Below the pieces are notes generated by a model, which saw only the letters and a program-made list of their open reading frames with translations, was not told where the DNA came from and ran no database searches. From Hyphomicrobiales bacterium (GTDB taxonomy: Bacteria > Pseudomonadota > Alphaproteobacteria > Rhizobiales > Xanthobacteraceae): DNA of 64,000 bases. This document shows, in pieces, positions 32,955-42,209 of the stretch. Made by a program: the position numbers and the translations under genes. Every line of letters begins with the position of its first letter. Positions within the stretch are counted from its first letter, which is position 1. The stretch covers positions 314,253-378,252 of the forward strand of contig JADJPN010000004.1 in NCBI GenBank assembly GCA_016713235.1. Direction: 5' to 3'.

Positions 32955-33962
32955 TTATCCCAGCTTGCCCATCGCGACCGCCGTATCAGACATGCGGTTC
33001 GAGAAGCCCCATTCGTTGTCGTACCAGCAAAGTACGCGCACGAGGGTGCCTTCCATGACCTTGGTCTGGTCGAGATGGAAGATCGACGAGTGCGGATCGT
33101 GGTTGAAGTCGATCGAGACGTTCGGCTGATCGGTGAAGCCGAGGATGCCTTTAAGCTGCTGGGAAGCGGCGCGCTTCACGGCTTCGTTGATTTCTTCCTT
33201 GGTCGTCGACTTCTTCGCGACAAACTTGAAATCGACCACCGAGACGTTCGGCGTCGGCACGCGGATCGAGACGCCGTCGAGCTTGCCGTTGAGTTCCGGC
33301 AGCACGAGGCCGACCGCTTTCGCGGCGCCGGTCGAGGTCGGGATCATCGAGAGCGCTGCTGCGCGCGCGCGATAGAGATCCTTGTGCATCGTATCCAGCG
33401 TCGGCTGGTCGCCGGTATAGGCGTGGATCGTGGTCATGAAGCCGGTCTCGATGCCGACGGTGTCGTTCAGAACCTTGGCGATCGGGGCCAGGCAGTTGGT
33501 GGTGCAGGATGCGTTCGAGACGATCTTGTGCTCGGGCTTCAGCTTGTCGTGGTTCACGCCATAGACGACCGTGAGGTCGGCATTGTCGGCGGGCGCGGAG
33601 ACGAGCACGCGCTTGGCGCCGGCGGCGAGATGCGCGGACGCCTTGTCCTTCGCCGTGAAGATGCCGGTGCATTCGAGCGCGATGTCGACGCCGAGATCCT
33701 TGTGCGGGAGCTTCGAAGGGTCCTTTTCGGCGGTGACTTTGATCGGGCCCGCGCCGACGTCGATCGTGTCGCCGCTGACCTTCACTTCGCCATTGAAACG
33801 GCCATGCACGCTATCGAAGCGGAACAAATGCGCGTTGGTCTCGACCGGGCCGAGATCGTTGATCGCGACAACCTGAATGTCCTTGCGGCCGTTCTCCGCG
33901 ATCGCGCGCAGAACATTGCGGCCAATGCGGCCGAACCCATTGATAGCAACCCGTACAGCCAT
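32955..33962 (-). CDS. gap: Glyceraldehyde-3-phosphate dehydrogenase, type I
   Basis: A 335-aa enzyme converting glyceraldehyde-3-phosphate to 1,3-bisphosphoglycerate with NAD(P)+. The Rossmann motif INGFGRIGRNVLRA is at residues 7-20, the catalytic cysteine is in SNASCTTNCLAP and the catalytic histidine in TTIHAYTGDQ. It ends CWYDNEWGFSNRMSDTAV. It is the second gene of the tkt-gap-pgk-fba cluster; a dispersed palindrome separates it from tkt. Confidence 0.96.
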   Translation of the reverse strand: MAVRVAINGFGRIGRNVLRAIAENGRKDIQVVAINDLGPVETNAHLFRFDSVHGRFNGEVKVSGDTIDVGAGPIKVTAEKDPSKLPHKDLGVDIALECTGIFTAKDKASAHLAAGAKRVLVSAPADNADLTVVYGVNHDKLKPEHKIVSNASCTTNCLAPIAKVLNDTVGIETGFMTTIHAYTGDQPTLDTMHKDLYRARAAALSMIPTSTGAAKAVGLVLPELNGKLDGVSIRVPTPNVSVVDFKFVAKKSTTKEEINEAVKRAASQQLKGILGFTDQPNVSIDFNHDPHSSIFHLDQTKVMEGTLVRVLCWYDNEWGFSNRMSDTAVAMGKLG

Positions 33963-33989
33963 GTCTTTCCTCGTCCTCTATTCTGCGCG

Positions 33990-34030
33990 TGATCTTATCC
34001 GAAAGCCGGTATCCGCTTTTCGGGATCAGG
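33990..34030. repeat. Dispersed palindromic repeat, copy 1
   Basis: GATCTTATCCGAAAGCCGG, then TATCC, then GCTTTTCGGGATCA forms an imperfect hairpin. It is the same type as 56618-56653 (TTTCCGAAAAC … ACTTTTCGGGAAA). Palindromes of this kind are, from memory, widespread between genes in Bradyrhizobium and relatives. It separates tkt from gap. Confidence 0.6.
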
Positions 34031-34032
34031 CG

Positions 34033-36043
34033 CTAGTGCGCGGCGGATTTCTTCGCCGCGGCTCGCGTGGGCAACGCCTTCGTTGCCGCTTCAACAATAG
34101 CGTCAGTGGTGATCCCAAAGCGCTTGTAAAGTTCTTTGTAAGGCGCGCTGGCGCCGAAGCCGTTCATGCCGACGAACAGGCCGCCGGAACCGATGATCTC
34201 ATCCCAGCCCATGCGGATCGCAGCTTCGCAGGCCAGCTTCACCGGCGCATTGCCGATGACGCGCTCGCGCACGCTTTCGGGCTGATCGAAGAAGAGGTCC
34301 ATGCAGGGCACGGAGACGACGCGTGTCGGCACGCCTTGCTTCTCCAGTGCTGCTTGGGCCGCGATGCAGAGCGAAACTTCGGAGCCCGAAGCAAAAAGCG
34401 AAACCAGCGCGTCGCCGCTTGCGGGTGACAGCTCATAAGCGCCCTGCTTGCAGAGGTTGCCCTTTTCATTCTTCAGGCGAAGCGCCGGCAAGTTCTGGCG
34501 CGTGAGCGCGAGCACGCTCGGAGATTCTTCAAGCCGCAGGGCTGCGTCCCAGCATTCCGCGGTCTCGACCTGATCGGCCGGGCGGAACAGATACAGGTTC
34601 GGGATCGCGCGGAGCGAAGCGAGATGTTCGACCGGCTGATGCGTCGGGCCGTCTTCGCCGACGCCGATCGAGTCATGCGTCATCACATGAATGACACGCG
34701 TGCCCATAAGGGCGGCGAGGCGCAGCGACGGGCGGCAGTAATCGGCGAATACGAGGAACGTGCCGGAGAACGGAATGACGCCGCCATGGAGCGCCATGCC
34801 GTTCATCGCGGCGGCCATGCCGTGCTCGCGAATACCCCAGTTAATAAAGTGACCGGCGAAATTGTCGCTGGACACCGCCTTCATCGCCTTGGTGCGGGTG
34901 TTGTTCGAGCCGGTGAGGTCGGCGGAACCGCCGATCATTTCCGGCGCGACCGCGCAAATCGCTTCGAGCGTATTTTCGGACGCCTTGCGGGTCGCGATCT
35001 CCGGCTTCTCGGCGACCGCTTTTTCCTTCAGCGCTTCGATCGCGGCGCCAAGGCCGTTCGGCAGCTTGCCGTGCAGGCGGCGTTCGAATTCAGCCTTCTT
35101 CGACGAATCTTCAACGCGCGTTTTCCATGCCGCGCGGGCGTCGGTGCTGCGCGATCCCGACTTGCGCCAGGATTCCAGAATCTCCGCCGGAATTTCGAAC
35201 GGGCCGTAACTCCAGTTGAGGTTCTTGCGCGCGCCTTCGATTTCTTTTTCGCCGAGCGGCGAGCCGTGCGCGCCGGCGGTATCGACCTTGGTCGGTGCGC
35301 CGTAGCCGATATGTGTCTTGCACGCGATCAGGGTCGGGCGATCCGACTTCTGCGCGTCCAGAATTGCCTTCTCGATCGCGACCGGATCGTGCCCGTCGAT
35401 GCGGAGCGCGTTCCAGCCGGACGCCTTGAAGCGCGCAACCTGATCGGTGGAATCCGAGAGCGAAATCTTGCCGTCGATGGAAATGCCGTTGTCGTCGAAC
35501 AGCACGATCAGCTTCTTCAACTTGAGATGGCCGGCGAAGTGCGAGCGCTTCCTGGCTGATGCCTTCCATGAGATCGCCGTCGGAGGCGAGCACATAAGTA
35601 AAGTGATCGACGAGATCGTCGCCGAATTCGGCATTCAGGAGACGCTCGGCGAGCGCCATGCCGACAGCATTGGCGAGACCCTGGCCGAGCGGGCCGGTCG
35701 TGGTCTCGATGCCGCGGGTGATGAAGTTTTCCGGGTGTCCCGGCGTCTTCGAATCGAGCTGCCGGAAGCGCTTGATCTCCTCCAGCGTCACGTCGTCGTG
35801 GCCGGTGAGGTACAGGAGCGCATAGAGCAGCATCGAGCCGTGGCCAGCGGACAGCACGAAGCGGTCGCGGTCCGGCCAGTCGGTGGCCTTGGGGTCGAAT
35901 TTCAGGAATTTCGTGAAGAGGACAGTCGCAATGTCCGCGGCGCCCATCGGCAGGCCGGGATGGCCGGATTTTGCCGCTTCGACTGCGTCCATCGCGAGCG
36001 CGCGAATGGCGTTTGCCAAACGATCATGCTGCTCGCGGCTCAT
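34033..36043 (-). CDS. tkt: Transketolase, frameshifted
   Basis: A thiamine-diphosphate enzyme of the pentose phosphate/Calvin pathways. The N-terminal half starts MSREQHDRLANAIRALAMDA and has the substrate motif AAKSGHPGLPMGAAD and the ThDP-binding DGDLMEGISQEA. The reading frame then shifts near 35545 and continues SHFAGHLKLKKLIVLFDDNG to the end. GAAGCGCTCGCAC needs two more bases, most simply another GC in the GCGC tract, giving 670 aa, the normal length. The enzyme is essential to central metabolism and both halves are well conserved, so I infer a sequence error rather than two genes or a pseudogene. Confidence 0.9.
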
Positions 36044-36189
36044 CGCGTTTTCACCCTATTTTTGGGGGCGGGAAAAGACGGCGTTGCCATAGCACCCCAA
36101 CCCCTTGTGTCAAAGTCGCAACGCGCGGTTGACGTGGGGATAAAGGGGCTCTTAACTGCGCGCTCGCGTTCGCGAATAGCGGCGGGCAA

Positions 36190-36483
36190 ATGCGGCAAGC
36201 GGCAGAACAATCGGCAGTGCTGGAAAAGGCAGGCAGACGGCTTTCGTCGGCGCTCGACTTGCTCGAGGCTGCGATCAATCGCCGCCGCGAGAGCGACCGC
36301 CAGCGCGGCGAGCTCGAGGCCCAGATTCAGGCTTTCGGTTCCGACCGCTCACGGCTGGCCGGGGAGCTCGATCACGCCCGCGCCAATATTTCCTCGCTGG
36401 AAGCGACCAACCGCGAAGTTGCGCAACGCCTGGATCAGGCCGTCGACACGATCCGTGCCGTTCTCGAAGCGCAGGAGCGGTAA
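36190..36483 (+). CDS. DUF4164 family coiled-coil protein
   Basis: A 97-aa almost entirely alpha-helical protein (heptad-rich from about residue 10 to the end) belonging to DUF4164, a small family found in rhizobia upstream of zapA. Its position 3 bp before zapA, on the same strand, suggests co-translation and a link to cell division, but its role is unknown. The start is the ATG at 36190, just after the single CtrA-like half-site TTAAC at about 36151. Confidence 0.75.
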   Translation: MRQAAEQSAVLEKAGRRLSSALDLLEAAINRRRESDRQRGELEAQIQAFGSDRSRLAGELDHARANISSLEATNREVAQRLDQAVDTIRAVLEAQER

Positions 36484-36486
36484 GCG

Positions 36487-36870
36487 ATGGCTGAGGTTTC
36501 CGTCACCATAAACGGCCGCGTTTACCGCATGGCCTGCGATCCGGGGCAGGAAGATCATCTCGCGCGGCTCGGGCGCGAACTGGACCAGCGCATTGCCCAG
36601 CTTCGCGAATCCTTCGGTGAGATCGGCGACACGCGGCTTGCCGCCATGGCCGCGATCATGGTTGCGGACGAACTTGCGGAACTGAAGCGGCGTCTGCGCA
36701 GCTCCGACCAGGAAATCCAGTCGCTGAAAGACGCGCGCGAGCGCGCGGCCCAGCGCAACGAGGAGAGCGAGCATGCGCTCGCCGATATTCTCGAAGAGAC
36801 CGCCGAGCGCATCGAGCGGCTGGCGCAAGGCCTCAATAGCGGCCCGAACGGCAGCGTTGCACTCGGTTGA
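36487..36870 (+). CDS. zapA: Cell division protein ZapA
   Basis: A 127-aa ZapA-family protein that binds and bundles FtsZ at the division ring. The N-terminal beta strand VSVTINGRVYRMACDPGQED and the HLARLGRELDQRI helix are the family signature. The C-terminal half is a dimerising coiled coil. The zapA - 6S RNA - 5-formyltetrahydrofolate ligase arrangement seen downstream is widely conserved in proteobacteria. Confidence 0.92.
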   Translation: MAEVSVTINGRVYRMACDPGQEDHLARLGRELDQRIAQLRESFGEIGDTRLAAMAAIMVADELAELKRRLRSSDQEIQSLKDARERAAQRNEESEHALADILEETAERIERLAQGLNSGPNGSVALG

Positions 36871-36914
36871 TCGGCCAGAAAGTCAAGACTAGCGCTGCGG
36901 CTTACTTCTACCTA

Positions 36915-37077
36915 GGTTGGATATCGCGGTGCTGCGGGATACGACAGAGAAGTATTCCCGGGGCCTTATCGATCTCAACGGGAGCTGTCCCTGATCTGGA
37001 CCGTGGTCCTAGTCATATGGCGCCCACCTACTTCGTAGGTTTCCCGGGATCGAATCTCTGACGGTCACTGCGGCCCG
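36915..37077 (+). ncRNA. ssrS: 6S RNA
   Basis: The region between zapA and the folate ligase gene carries the alphaproteobacterial 6S RNA. Recognisable blocks are GGGAGCTGTCCCTGATCTGG, ACCGTGGTCCTAGTCATATG, GCGCCCACCTACTTCGTAGG and TTTCCCGGGATCGAAT. The 5' (about GGATATCGCGGTG) and 3' (about CACTGCGGCCCGC) ends pair to close the rod. 6S RNA mimics an open promoter and sequesters sigma-70 RNA polymerase. Ends are estimated from the pairing. The conserved zapA-ssrS-fau context supports the call. Confidence 0.85.
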
Positions 37078-37090
37078 CACTTGAATTCTT

Positions 37091-37672
37091 ATGCCTGTAT
37101 CCATTCCTGAACAGAAACGCGCTTTGCGCAAAGAGATGGCGGCAAAGCGCGACGCGCTTTCCCCGATCTTCCGTAAGCAGATGTCGGAGAAAGTCGCGCA
37201 AGCCGATCTTCCATTCGGCGTGCCCGAAGGCGCGGTCGTCTCGGGCTGGTTTGCGATGGGCACCGAACTCAATCCCTATCCCTTGATGAAGCGTATCGCG
37301 GAAGAGGACGGCTCCTCGCTCGCGTTGCCTGCGATCGCGGATGGCGAGCTTGTCTTCCGCGCATGGGTTCCGGGGATGGAACTGAAGCGCGTCGGCTTCG
37401 GTCTGTCCGAGCCGGGACCGGAAGCGAAGGAAGTCGATCCCGACATTCTGTTGGTGCCGCTGCTTGCCTTCGATCTCAAAGGCTATCGGATCGGCTACGG
37501 CAAAGCCTTCTTCGATCGCGGCCTTGCGCGGCTGCGCGCCAAGAAAAAGATCATCGCCGTGGGCCTCGCTTTCGACGAGCAGTGCGTCGAGACGGTTCCG
37601 ACCGAACCGCACGACGAGCGCCTCGATTATGTGATAACCGAAGAGGGCGTGCGGTTCTCTGCCGGAACTTGA
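37091..37672 (+). CDS. 5-formyltetrahydrofolate cyclo-ligase
   Basis: A 193-aa enzyme of the YgfA/MTHFS family converting 5-formyl-THF to 5,10-methenyl-THF with ATP. Conserved segments are KRALRKEMAAKRDAL at the start and the C-terminal GYGKAFFDRGLARLR, with LAFDEQCVETVPTEPHDERL following. It follows 6S RNA by about 14 bp; in E. coli the corresponding ygfA is co-transcribed with ssrS. The next gene starts 3 bp after its stop. Confidence 0.93.
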   Translation: MPVSIPEQKRALRKEMAAKRDALSPIFRKQMSEKVAQADLPFGVPEGAVVSGWFAMGTELNPYPLMKRIAEEDGSSLALPAIADGELVFRAWVPGMELKRVGFGLSEPGPEAKEVDPDILLVPLLAFDLKGYRIGYGKAFFDRGLARLRAKKKIIAVGLAFDEQCVETVPTEPHDERLDYVITEEGVRFSAGT

Positions 37673-37675
37673 TTG

Positions 37676-38494
37676 ATGCGTATTCTTTTTCTTGGTGACA
37701 TCGTTGGACGTTCGGGGCGCATGGCCGTCGTCGACATCCTGCCGTCGCTGATTGAAGACTGGAAACTCGATTTCGTCGGCATCAATGGCGAGAATTCCGC
37801 GGGCGGCTTCGGCATCACCGAAGCGATCTATAACGAACTCGTGGATAATGGCGCGGATGCGATCACGCTCGGCAATCATTCCTGGGATCAGCGCGAGGCG
37901 CTCGTCTTCATCGAGCGTGCACCGAAACTCATTCGCCCGCTGAATTATCCGAAGGGCACGCCGGGCCGTGGTGCCGCAATGCTGGACGCGAAGAACGGCA
38001 AGCGCGTGCTTGTGATCAATGCGATGGGCCGCGTTTTCATGGAGCCGCTCGACGATCCGTTCGCGGCGATCGAGCGCGAACTCGAAGCCTGCCGCCTGCG
38101 CGAACACGCCGACGCCATCATCGTCGATTTCCACGCGGAAGCGACCAGCGAGAAACAGTCGCTCGGCTATCTCCTCGACGGTCGCATTTCGTTGCAGGTC
38201 GGCACCCATACGCATGCGCCGACTTCCGATCATCGCATTCTTCCTGGCGGCACTGCTTTCGTCTCCGACATCGGCATGTGTGGCGACTATGAAAGCGTGC
38301 TCGGCATGAACAAGGACGAGCCCACCCGCCGCTTCCAGACCAAGATTCCGTCGGGCCGCTTCGAGCCCGCGACCGGCGAGGCTACGGTATGCGGTCTTGC
38401 GGTGGAGACCGACGACGCGACGGGCTTGGCTATAAAGATCGCGCAGGTGCGCATCGGCGGGGTACTGGAAGAGGCGCGGCCGGGGTTCTGGTGA
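37676..38494 (+). CDS. YmdB-type metallophosphoesterase (TIGR00282)
   Basis: A 272-aa calcineurin-like phosphoesterase. Metal-ligand motifs are LFLGDIVGRSGR at the N-terminus, NGENSAGGFG, LGNHSWDQ, and DFHAEATSEK, followed by VGTHTHAPTSDHR. The family hydrolyses cyclic nucleotides (YmdB in Bacillus); the substrate here is not shown. The ATG at 37676 overlaps a TTG at 37673; ATG is preferred. It lies 3 bp after the folate ligase stop. Confidence 0.9.
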   Translation: MRILFLGDIVGRSGRMAVVDILPSLIEDWKLDFVGINGENSAGGFGITEAIYNELVDNGADAITLGNHSWDQREALVFIERAPKLIRPLNYPKGTPGRGAAMLDAKNGKRVLVINAMGRVFMEPLDDPFAAIERELEACRLREHADAIIVDFHAEATSEKQSLGYLLDGRISLQVGTHTHAPTSDHRILPGGTAFVSDIGMCGDYESVLGMNKDEPTRRFQTKIPSGRFEPATGEATVCGLAVETDDATGLAIKIAQVRIGGVLEEARPGFW

Positions 38495-38496
38495 GT

Positions 38497-38530
38497 TTCC
38501 CCTCTCCCCGTAGAAACGGGGAGGGTTTGC
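38497..38530. repeat. GC-rich hairpin, terminator-like or dispersed repeat
   Basis: CCCCTCTCCCCGT - AGAA - ACGGGGAGGG forms a strong hairpin followed by TTTGC rather than a long T-run. It closes the 6S-fau-ymdB unit. This short CTCCCC/GGGGAG palindrome type is a common intergenic element in the group. Confidence 0.6.
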
Positions 38531-38597
38531 ACGCAGAATTGCTTCCCTTCATTCGCGCCCTTGCTATAACCCCGCGAATTCGTTCAGGATTTATCTA

Positions 38598-39344
38598 ATG
38601 GCTGGCCATTCGCAATTTAAGAACATCATGCATCGGAAGGGCCGGCAGGACGCCGCCCGTTCCAAGTTGTTCGGCAAGCTCGCGCGCGAAATCACCGTGT
38701 CCGCCAAGATGGGATTGCCGGACCCGGCGATGAACGCGCGTCTGCGTGCGGCGATCATCGCGGCGCGCGCGGAAAACATGCCGAAGGACAATATCGAACG
38801 CGCGATCAAGAAGGCCGCTGGCGGCGAGGGCGAGAATTTCGAAAACGTCCGTTACGAGGGCTACGGTCCCGGCGGTGTTGCGCTGATCATCGAGGCGCTG
38901 ACGGATAACCGCACGCGCACGGTCGGCGAAGTCCGCACGTACTTCACCAAGAGCGGCGGCGCGCTCGCCGAAACCGGCGCGGTTTCCTTCATGTTCAATC
39001 ATGTCGGCGTCATCGAGTATGACGCGGCCAAGGCCGACGCCGATACCATGCTGGAAGCCGGCATCGACGCCGGTGCGGACGATGTCGTTTCGTCGGATGC
39101 GGGTCATGAGATCGTGACCGCGACTGACAGCTTGAACGAAGTGCAGAAGGCGCTCGAAGCGAAATTCGGTGAGCCGAAGAAAAGCGGCTTGCTCTGGCGG
39201 CCGCAGAATACGATCGCGGTCGACGATGAAGCCGGCGAAAAGCTGATGAAGCTGGTCGAGAATCTCGAAGAGAACGACGACGTGCAGAACGTCTACGGCA
39301 ACTTCGAAATTTCCGAATCGCTGATGGCAAAGCTTTCAGCGTGA
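38598..39344 (+). CDS. yebC: YebC/PmpR family transcriptional/translation regulator
   Basis: A 248-aa YebC family protein starting MAGHSQFKNIMHRKGRQDA, the diagnostic N-terminus, with NARLRAAIIAARAENMPKDN and EGYGPGGVALIIEALTDNR. Family members act as DNA-binding regulators or, by recent reports, as ribosome-associated helpers at proline stretches. In many proteobacteria yebC lies just upstream of ruvC; here two transporters intervene. Its TGA overlaps the GTG start of the next gene by 4 bp. Confidence 0.93.
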   Translation: MAGHSQFKNIMHRKGRQDAARSKLFGKLAREITVSAKMGLPDPAMNARLRAAIIAARAENMPKDNIERAIKKAAGGEGENFENVRYEGYGPGGVALIIEALTDNRTRTVGEVRTYFTKSGGALAETGAVSFMFNHVGVIEYDAAKADADTMLEAGIDAGADDVVSSDAGHEIVTATDSLNEVQKALEAKFGEPKKSGLLWRPQNTIAVDDEAGEKLMKLVENLEENDDVQNVYGNFEISESLMAKLSA

Positions 39345-40240
39345 GCAACTCCCGCGCAGTCGGCTACCTCGCGGTTCTCTGTGCTGTTCTTATCTGGGGT
39401 GCGTGGATTGCATTCACGCGCTTTGCGGTGGTCGGGAATTTCACCCCGGCTTCGGTGGCGTTCCTGCGCACGGGAGTGCCTGCACTCATTCTGGCGCCGT
39501 TCGTGGTCCGCGCCGGCTTCTGGCCGAAGGGCCGCACCATTCCATTTCTGTTCTGCATTCTCGGCGCGGGGGCGCCGTTTTTGCTGATCGTGAGCAACGG
39601 CATGCGCTATGCGCAGACCGCCGATGTAGGTGCGCTGGTTCCCTGTACGATGCCGTTGCTCGTGGCCGTGCTTTCCGTGCTGCTGTTCAAGGAAAAGCTC
39701 GGCTGGGCACGCACCTTCGGCTTTATTCTTTGTGCCGCAGGAATTGCAGCGATCGGCGGCAGGAGCATTCTCGCCGCGGCCGGCGACACTTCGTTCGGGC
39801 ATGTTCTGCTGTTGGGCGGCGCCTTGTTCTGGGCCTGCTACGTGGTCGCGTTTCGTTTTGTCGGCTTCAGCGCTATCGAGATGGTGGCGGCGGTCAGTTT
39901 CTGGTCCGGTCTTGCGCTCCTGCCGTGGGGCCTGCCGCCGCTGATTCACGCGGCCAGCAACGGCGAGCACTATCAGGTGCTGGTGCAGGTCGCGATTCAG
40001 AGCGTCGGTTCGGGCGTGATCGCCTACATTCTTTACAACATCGGTATCGAGCGTCTCGGCGCATCGCGGGCGGCGGCGTTCGTCGCGTTCGTGCCCGCGG
40101 TTGCGACATTGATCGCGATTCCCTTGTCGAACGAAATTCCCGACGCGGCTTCGATCTTCGGTGTGGTCACGACTGGGCTCGGCGTGCTGCTCGCGAGCGG
40201 TGTTCTCAACGAGATTTTATCGAAGAAACCGGTCGAATAG
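39341..40240 (+). CDS. DMT/EamA family transporter
   Basis: A 299-aa drug/metabolite transporter with ten predicted membrane helices arranged as two EamA repeats (about residues 8-135 and 150-292). It starts at GTG 39341, overlapping the yebC stop by 4 bp, giving MSNSRAVGYLAVLCAVLIWG. The cargo is unknown. Its end overlaps the convergent TSUP gene by 24 bp. Confidence 0.86.
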   Translation: MSNSRAVGYLAVLCAVLIWGAWIAFTRFAVVGNFTPASVAFLRTGVPALILAPFVVRAGFWPKGRTIPFLFCILGAGAPFLLIVSNGMRYAQTADVGALVPCTMPLLVAVLSVLLFKEKLGWARTFGFILCAAGIAAIGGRSILAAAGDTSFGHVLLLGGALFWACYVVAFRFVGFSAIEMVAAVSFWSGLALLPWGLPPLIHAASNGEHYQVLVQVAIQSVGSGVIAYILYNIGIERLGASRAAAFVAFVPAVATLIAIPLSNEIPDAASIFGVVTTGLGVLLASGVLNEILSKKPVE

Positions 40241-40993
40241 CGGCAGGCTCGAGATCGCGGCGAGCAGAATGATCACGTAAGCCGCGTTGCGATAGTTTCG
40301 ATCCGAAACCAAGACGAACACCATCGAGCCGCCCGCCATGCCGGACAGAAACGGCACGAACATCAAGAGCCCGAACCAGAACACTTCGTTCGTGAGCAAG
40401 CCGCTCCAGCCATAGACGGCGATCGAAAAGAGATCGAACAGCGCAAAGTATGCGATCAGGTTCGCGCGCACGCCTGCGGCTGAGATAGCGCCGCCAAGCC
40501 AATAAATAATGACCGGGGGCCCGGGAATTTGCGTGGCGCCGCCGAGCACGCCTGAGATCGCGCCGACGCCGAGCGTAATGGGCAGTTTCGGCGCGCCGTG
40601 ATAGCGCCAGCCGCTCGCGAGGAACAGCACGAACACGACGATGATGACCGCAATCGCCCAGCGCATCGGACCCGGATCGACATAGAGCAGCGCGAGCGTG
40701 CCGAGCGGAATGGTGATCGCCGCCGCGAACAGAAGCGGCAGCGTTTCGCGCCAGCGCACATGCGGCAGCGCCGGCACCAGAAACGGCAACGAGCAGATGA
40801 AATCCAGCAGCAGGATCGTGGTGACGGAGAAGCGCGGGCCGTACAGCGCGCCGATCAGCGGCACATAGATCATCCCGGCCCCGAAGCCGGAGAAGCCGCG
40901 AATGAAGCCGGCGGCAAAGGTGATCGCCGCCGCGAGTGCGAGGCGGTCGTCGAAGAAGGGTGCGAGCGAGGTGGGGATAAGGGCTGAGAACAA
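40217..40993 (-). CDS. Sulfite exporter TauE/SafE (TSUP) permease
   Basis: A 258-aa TSUP-family membrane protein with about eight helices and the two repeat motifs FIRGFSGFGAGMIYVPLIGALY and GVLGGATQIPGPPVIIYWLG, the second of which carries the family Pro/Gly cluster. It is intact, unlike the TSUP gene at 6050. The substrate (sulfite, sulfoacetate or another anion) cannot be told. It is convergent with the EamA gene and divergent from ruvC. Confidence 0.87.
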   Translation of the reverse strand: MFSALIPTSLAPFFDDRLALAAAITFAAGFIRGFSGFGAGMIYVPLIGALYGPRFSVTTILLLDFICSLPFLVPALPHVRWRETLPLLFAAAITIPLGTLALLYVDPGPMRWAIAVIIVVFVLFLASGWRYHGAPKLPITLGVGAISGVLGGATQIPGPPVIIYWLGGAISAAGVRANLIAYFALFDLFSIAVYGWSGLLTNEVFWFGLLMFVPFLSGMAGGSMVFVLVSDRNYRNAAYVIILLAAISSLPLFDRFLR

Positions 40994-41070
40994 GCAGTGA
41001 AGCCTTGGTGGGATGGAACGATTATCATGCCGTCTAGGCAGTTTCCGATAGCGGAGTTATCACCGCAGGG

Positions 41071-41586
41071 ATGACGCGCCCGAATCGCATACTCGGCATC
41101 GATCCCGGCCTGCGCCGCACCGGCTGGGGCGTGATCGAATGCGAGGGCTCGAAGCTTTCCTTCGTCGCCTGCGGCTCGGTGAACGCCGATGAGCGCGAAT
41201 CGTTGAGCGAGCGGCTCGCTTTCATCCACAAAGGGCTTGCCGAGATCGTCGAGCGCTACGCGCCGCACGAAGCGGCGGTGGAAGAGACTTTCGTCAATGC
41301 CGATCCGCGCGCGGCGCTCAAACTCGGACAGGCGCGGGGGATCGCGCTCGTGGTGCCGGCGCAGGCGGGCTTGCCGGTCGCCGAATACGCGCCGAACCTG
41401 ATCAAGAAGACGGTCGTTGGTGCGGGCCGCGCGGAGAAGGCGCAGATCCGGCTGATGATCCGCGTGCTGATGCCGAAGGCTGATCCCGAGACCGACGACG
41501 CGGCGGATGCTTTGGCGATTGCAGTTTGCCACGCGCATCACCGCTCGAGCGTCGATATTCTCTCGCGCGTCGTGGGAGGGGCCTGA
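41071..41586 (+). CDS. ruvC: Crossover junction endodeoxyribonuclease RuvC
   Basis: The Holliday junction resolvase, 171 aa. Catalytic acidic residues are seen in LGIDPGLRRTGWG (Asp12), VEETFVN, and the C-terminal TDDAADALAIAVCH. It acts as a dimer on junctions supplied by RuvAB. It is the first gene of ruvC-ruvA-(membrane protein)-ruvB-ybgC; ruvA starts 2 bp after its stop. Confidence 0.95.
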   Translation: MTRPNRILGIDPGLRRTGWGVIECEGSKLSFVACGSVNADERESLSERLAFIHKGLAEIVERYAPHEAAVEETFVNADPRAALKLGQARGIALVVPAQAGLPVAEYAPNLIKKTVVGAGRAEKAQIRLMIRVLMPKADPETDDAADALAIAVCHAHHRSSVDILSRVVGGA

Positions 41587-41588
41587 GC

Positions 41589-42209
41589 ATGATCGGCAAG
41601 TTGCGCGGTGTGATCGACGCCTATGGTGACGACTTCGTGGTGATCGACGTGCATGGCGTCGGCTATGTCGTGCATTGCTCCGCACGCACGCTGCAATCCT
41701 TGCCGCCGCAGGGCGAGGCCGCGACGATTTCCATCGAGACCCATGTGCGCGAACAGGAGATCAAGCTGTTCGGCTTCACGAACGATCTCGACCGAGAGTG
41801 GTTTCGCATTCTTCAGTCCGTGCAGGGCGTCGGCGCGAAGGTGGCGCTTGCGATTTTGTCGACGCTGAAGCCCGCGGAGCTCGCGAATGCCATCGCGCTC
41901 GGCGACAAGACGGCCGTGTCGCGCACGCCCGGCGTCGGGCCGAAGCTCGCCGCGCGCATCGTTGCCGAGCTGAAAGATAAGGCGCCGGCGTTTGCGACGG
42001 TCGACCCGTCGGTCGTAAAATTGCAGGGCGATCTTTCCGAGAAGCGCGCGCCGCAGCCGGTCGCGGACGCCGTCTCCGCGCTGGTGCATCTCGGCTACGT
42101 AGAAATTCAGGCGGGTGCTGCCGTCGCCGCGGCCGTGCGTGCATCAGGCGACGAGAATGCACCGGTCGAGACGCTCATTCGTCTCGGGTTGAAGGAGCTG
42201 GCGCGGTGA
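41589..42209 (+). CDS. ruvA: Holliday junction branch migration protein RuvA
   Basis: A 206-aa RuvA with an N-terminal OB fold (MIGKLRGVIDAYGDDFVVID), helix-hairpin-helix motifs (LQSVQGVGAKVALAIL and RTPGVGPKLAARIVAEL) and the C-terminal domain III that contacts RuvB. The ATG at 41589 is preceded by GGGAGG. The TGA overlaps the GTG of the next gene by 4 bp. Confidence 0.95.
   Translation: MIGKLRGVIDAYGDDFVVIDVHGVGYVVHCSARTLQSLPPQGEAATISIETHVREQEIKLFGFTNDLDREWFRILQSVQGVGAKVALAILSTLKPAELANAIALGDKTAVSRTPGVGPKLAARIVAELKDKAPAFATVDPSVVKLQGDLSEKRAPQPVADAVSALVHLGYVEIQAGAAVAAAVRASGDENAPVETLIRLGLKELAR

Noticed and set aside
31905..33992. A 695-codon open frame on the plus strand opposite pgk and gap
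   Set aside because: It is a shadow of two strongly conserved minus-strand genes in GC-rich DNA; its translation is Arg/His/Val-rich with no domain and spans the intergenic terminator.
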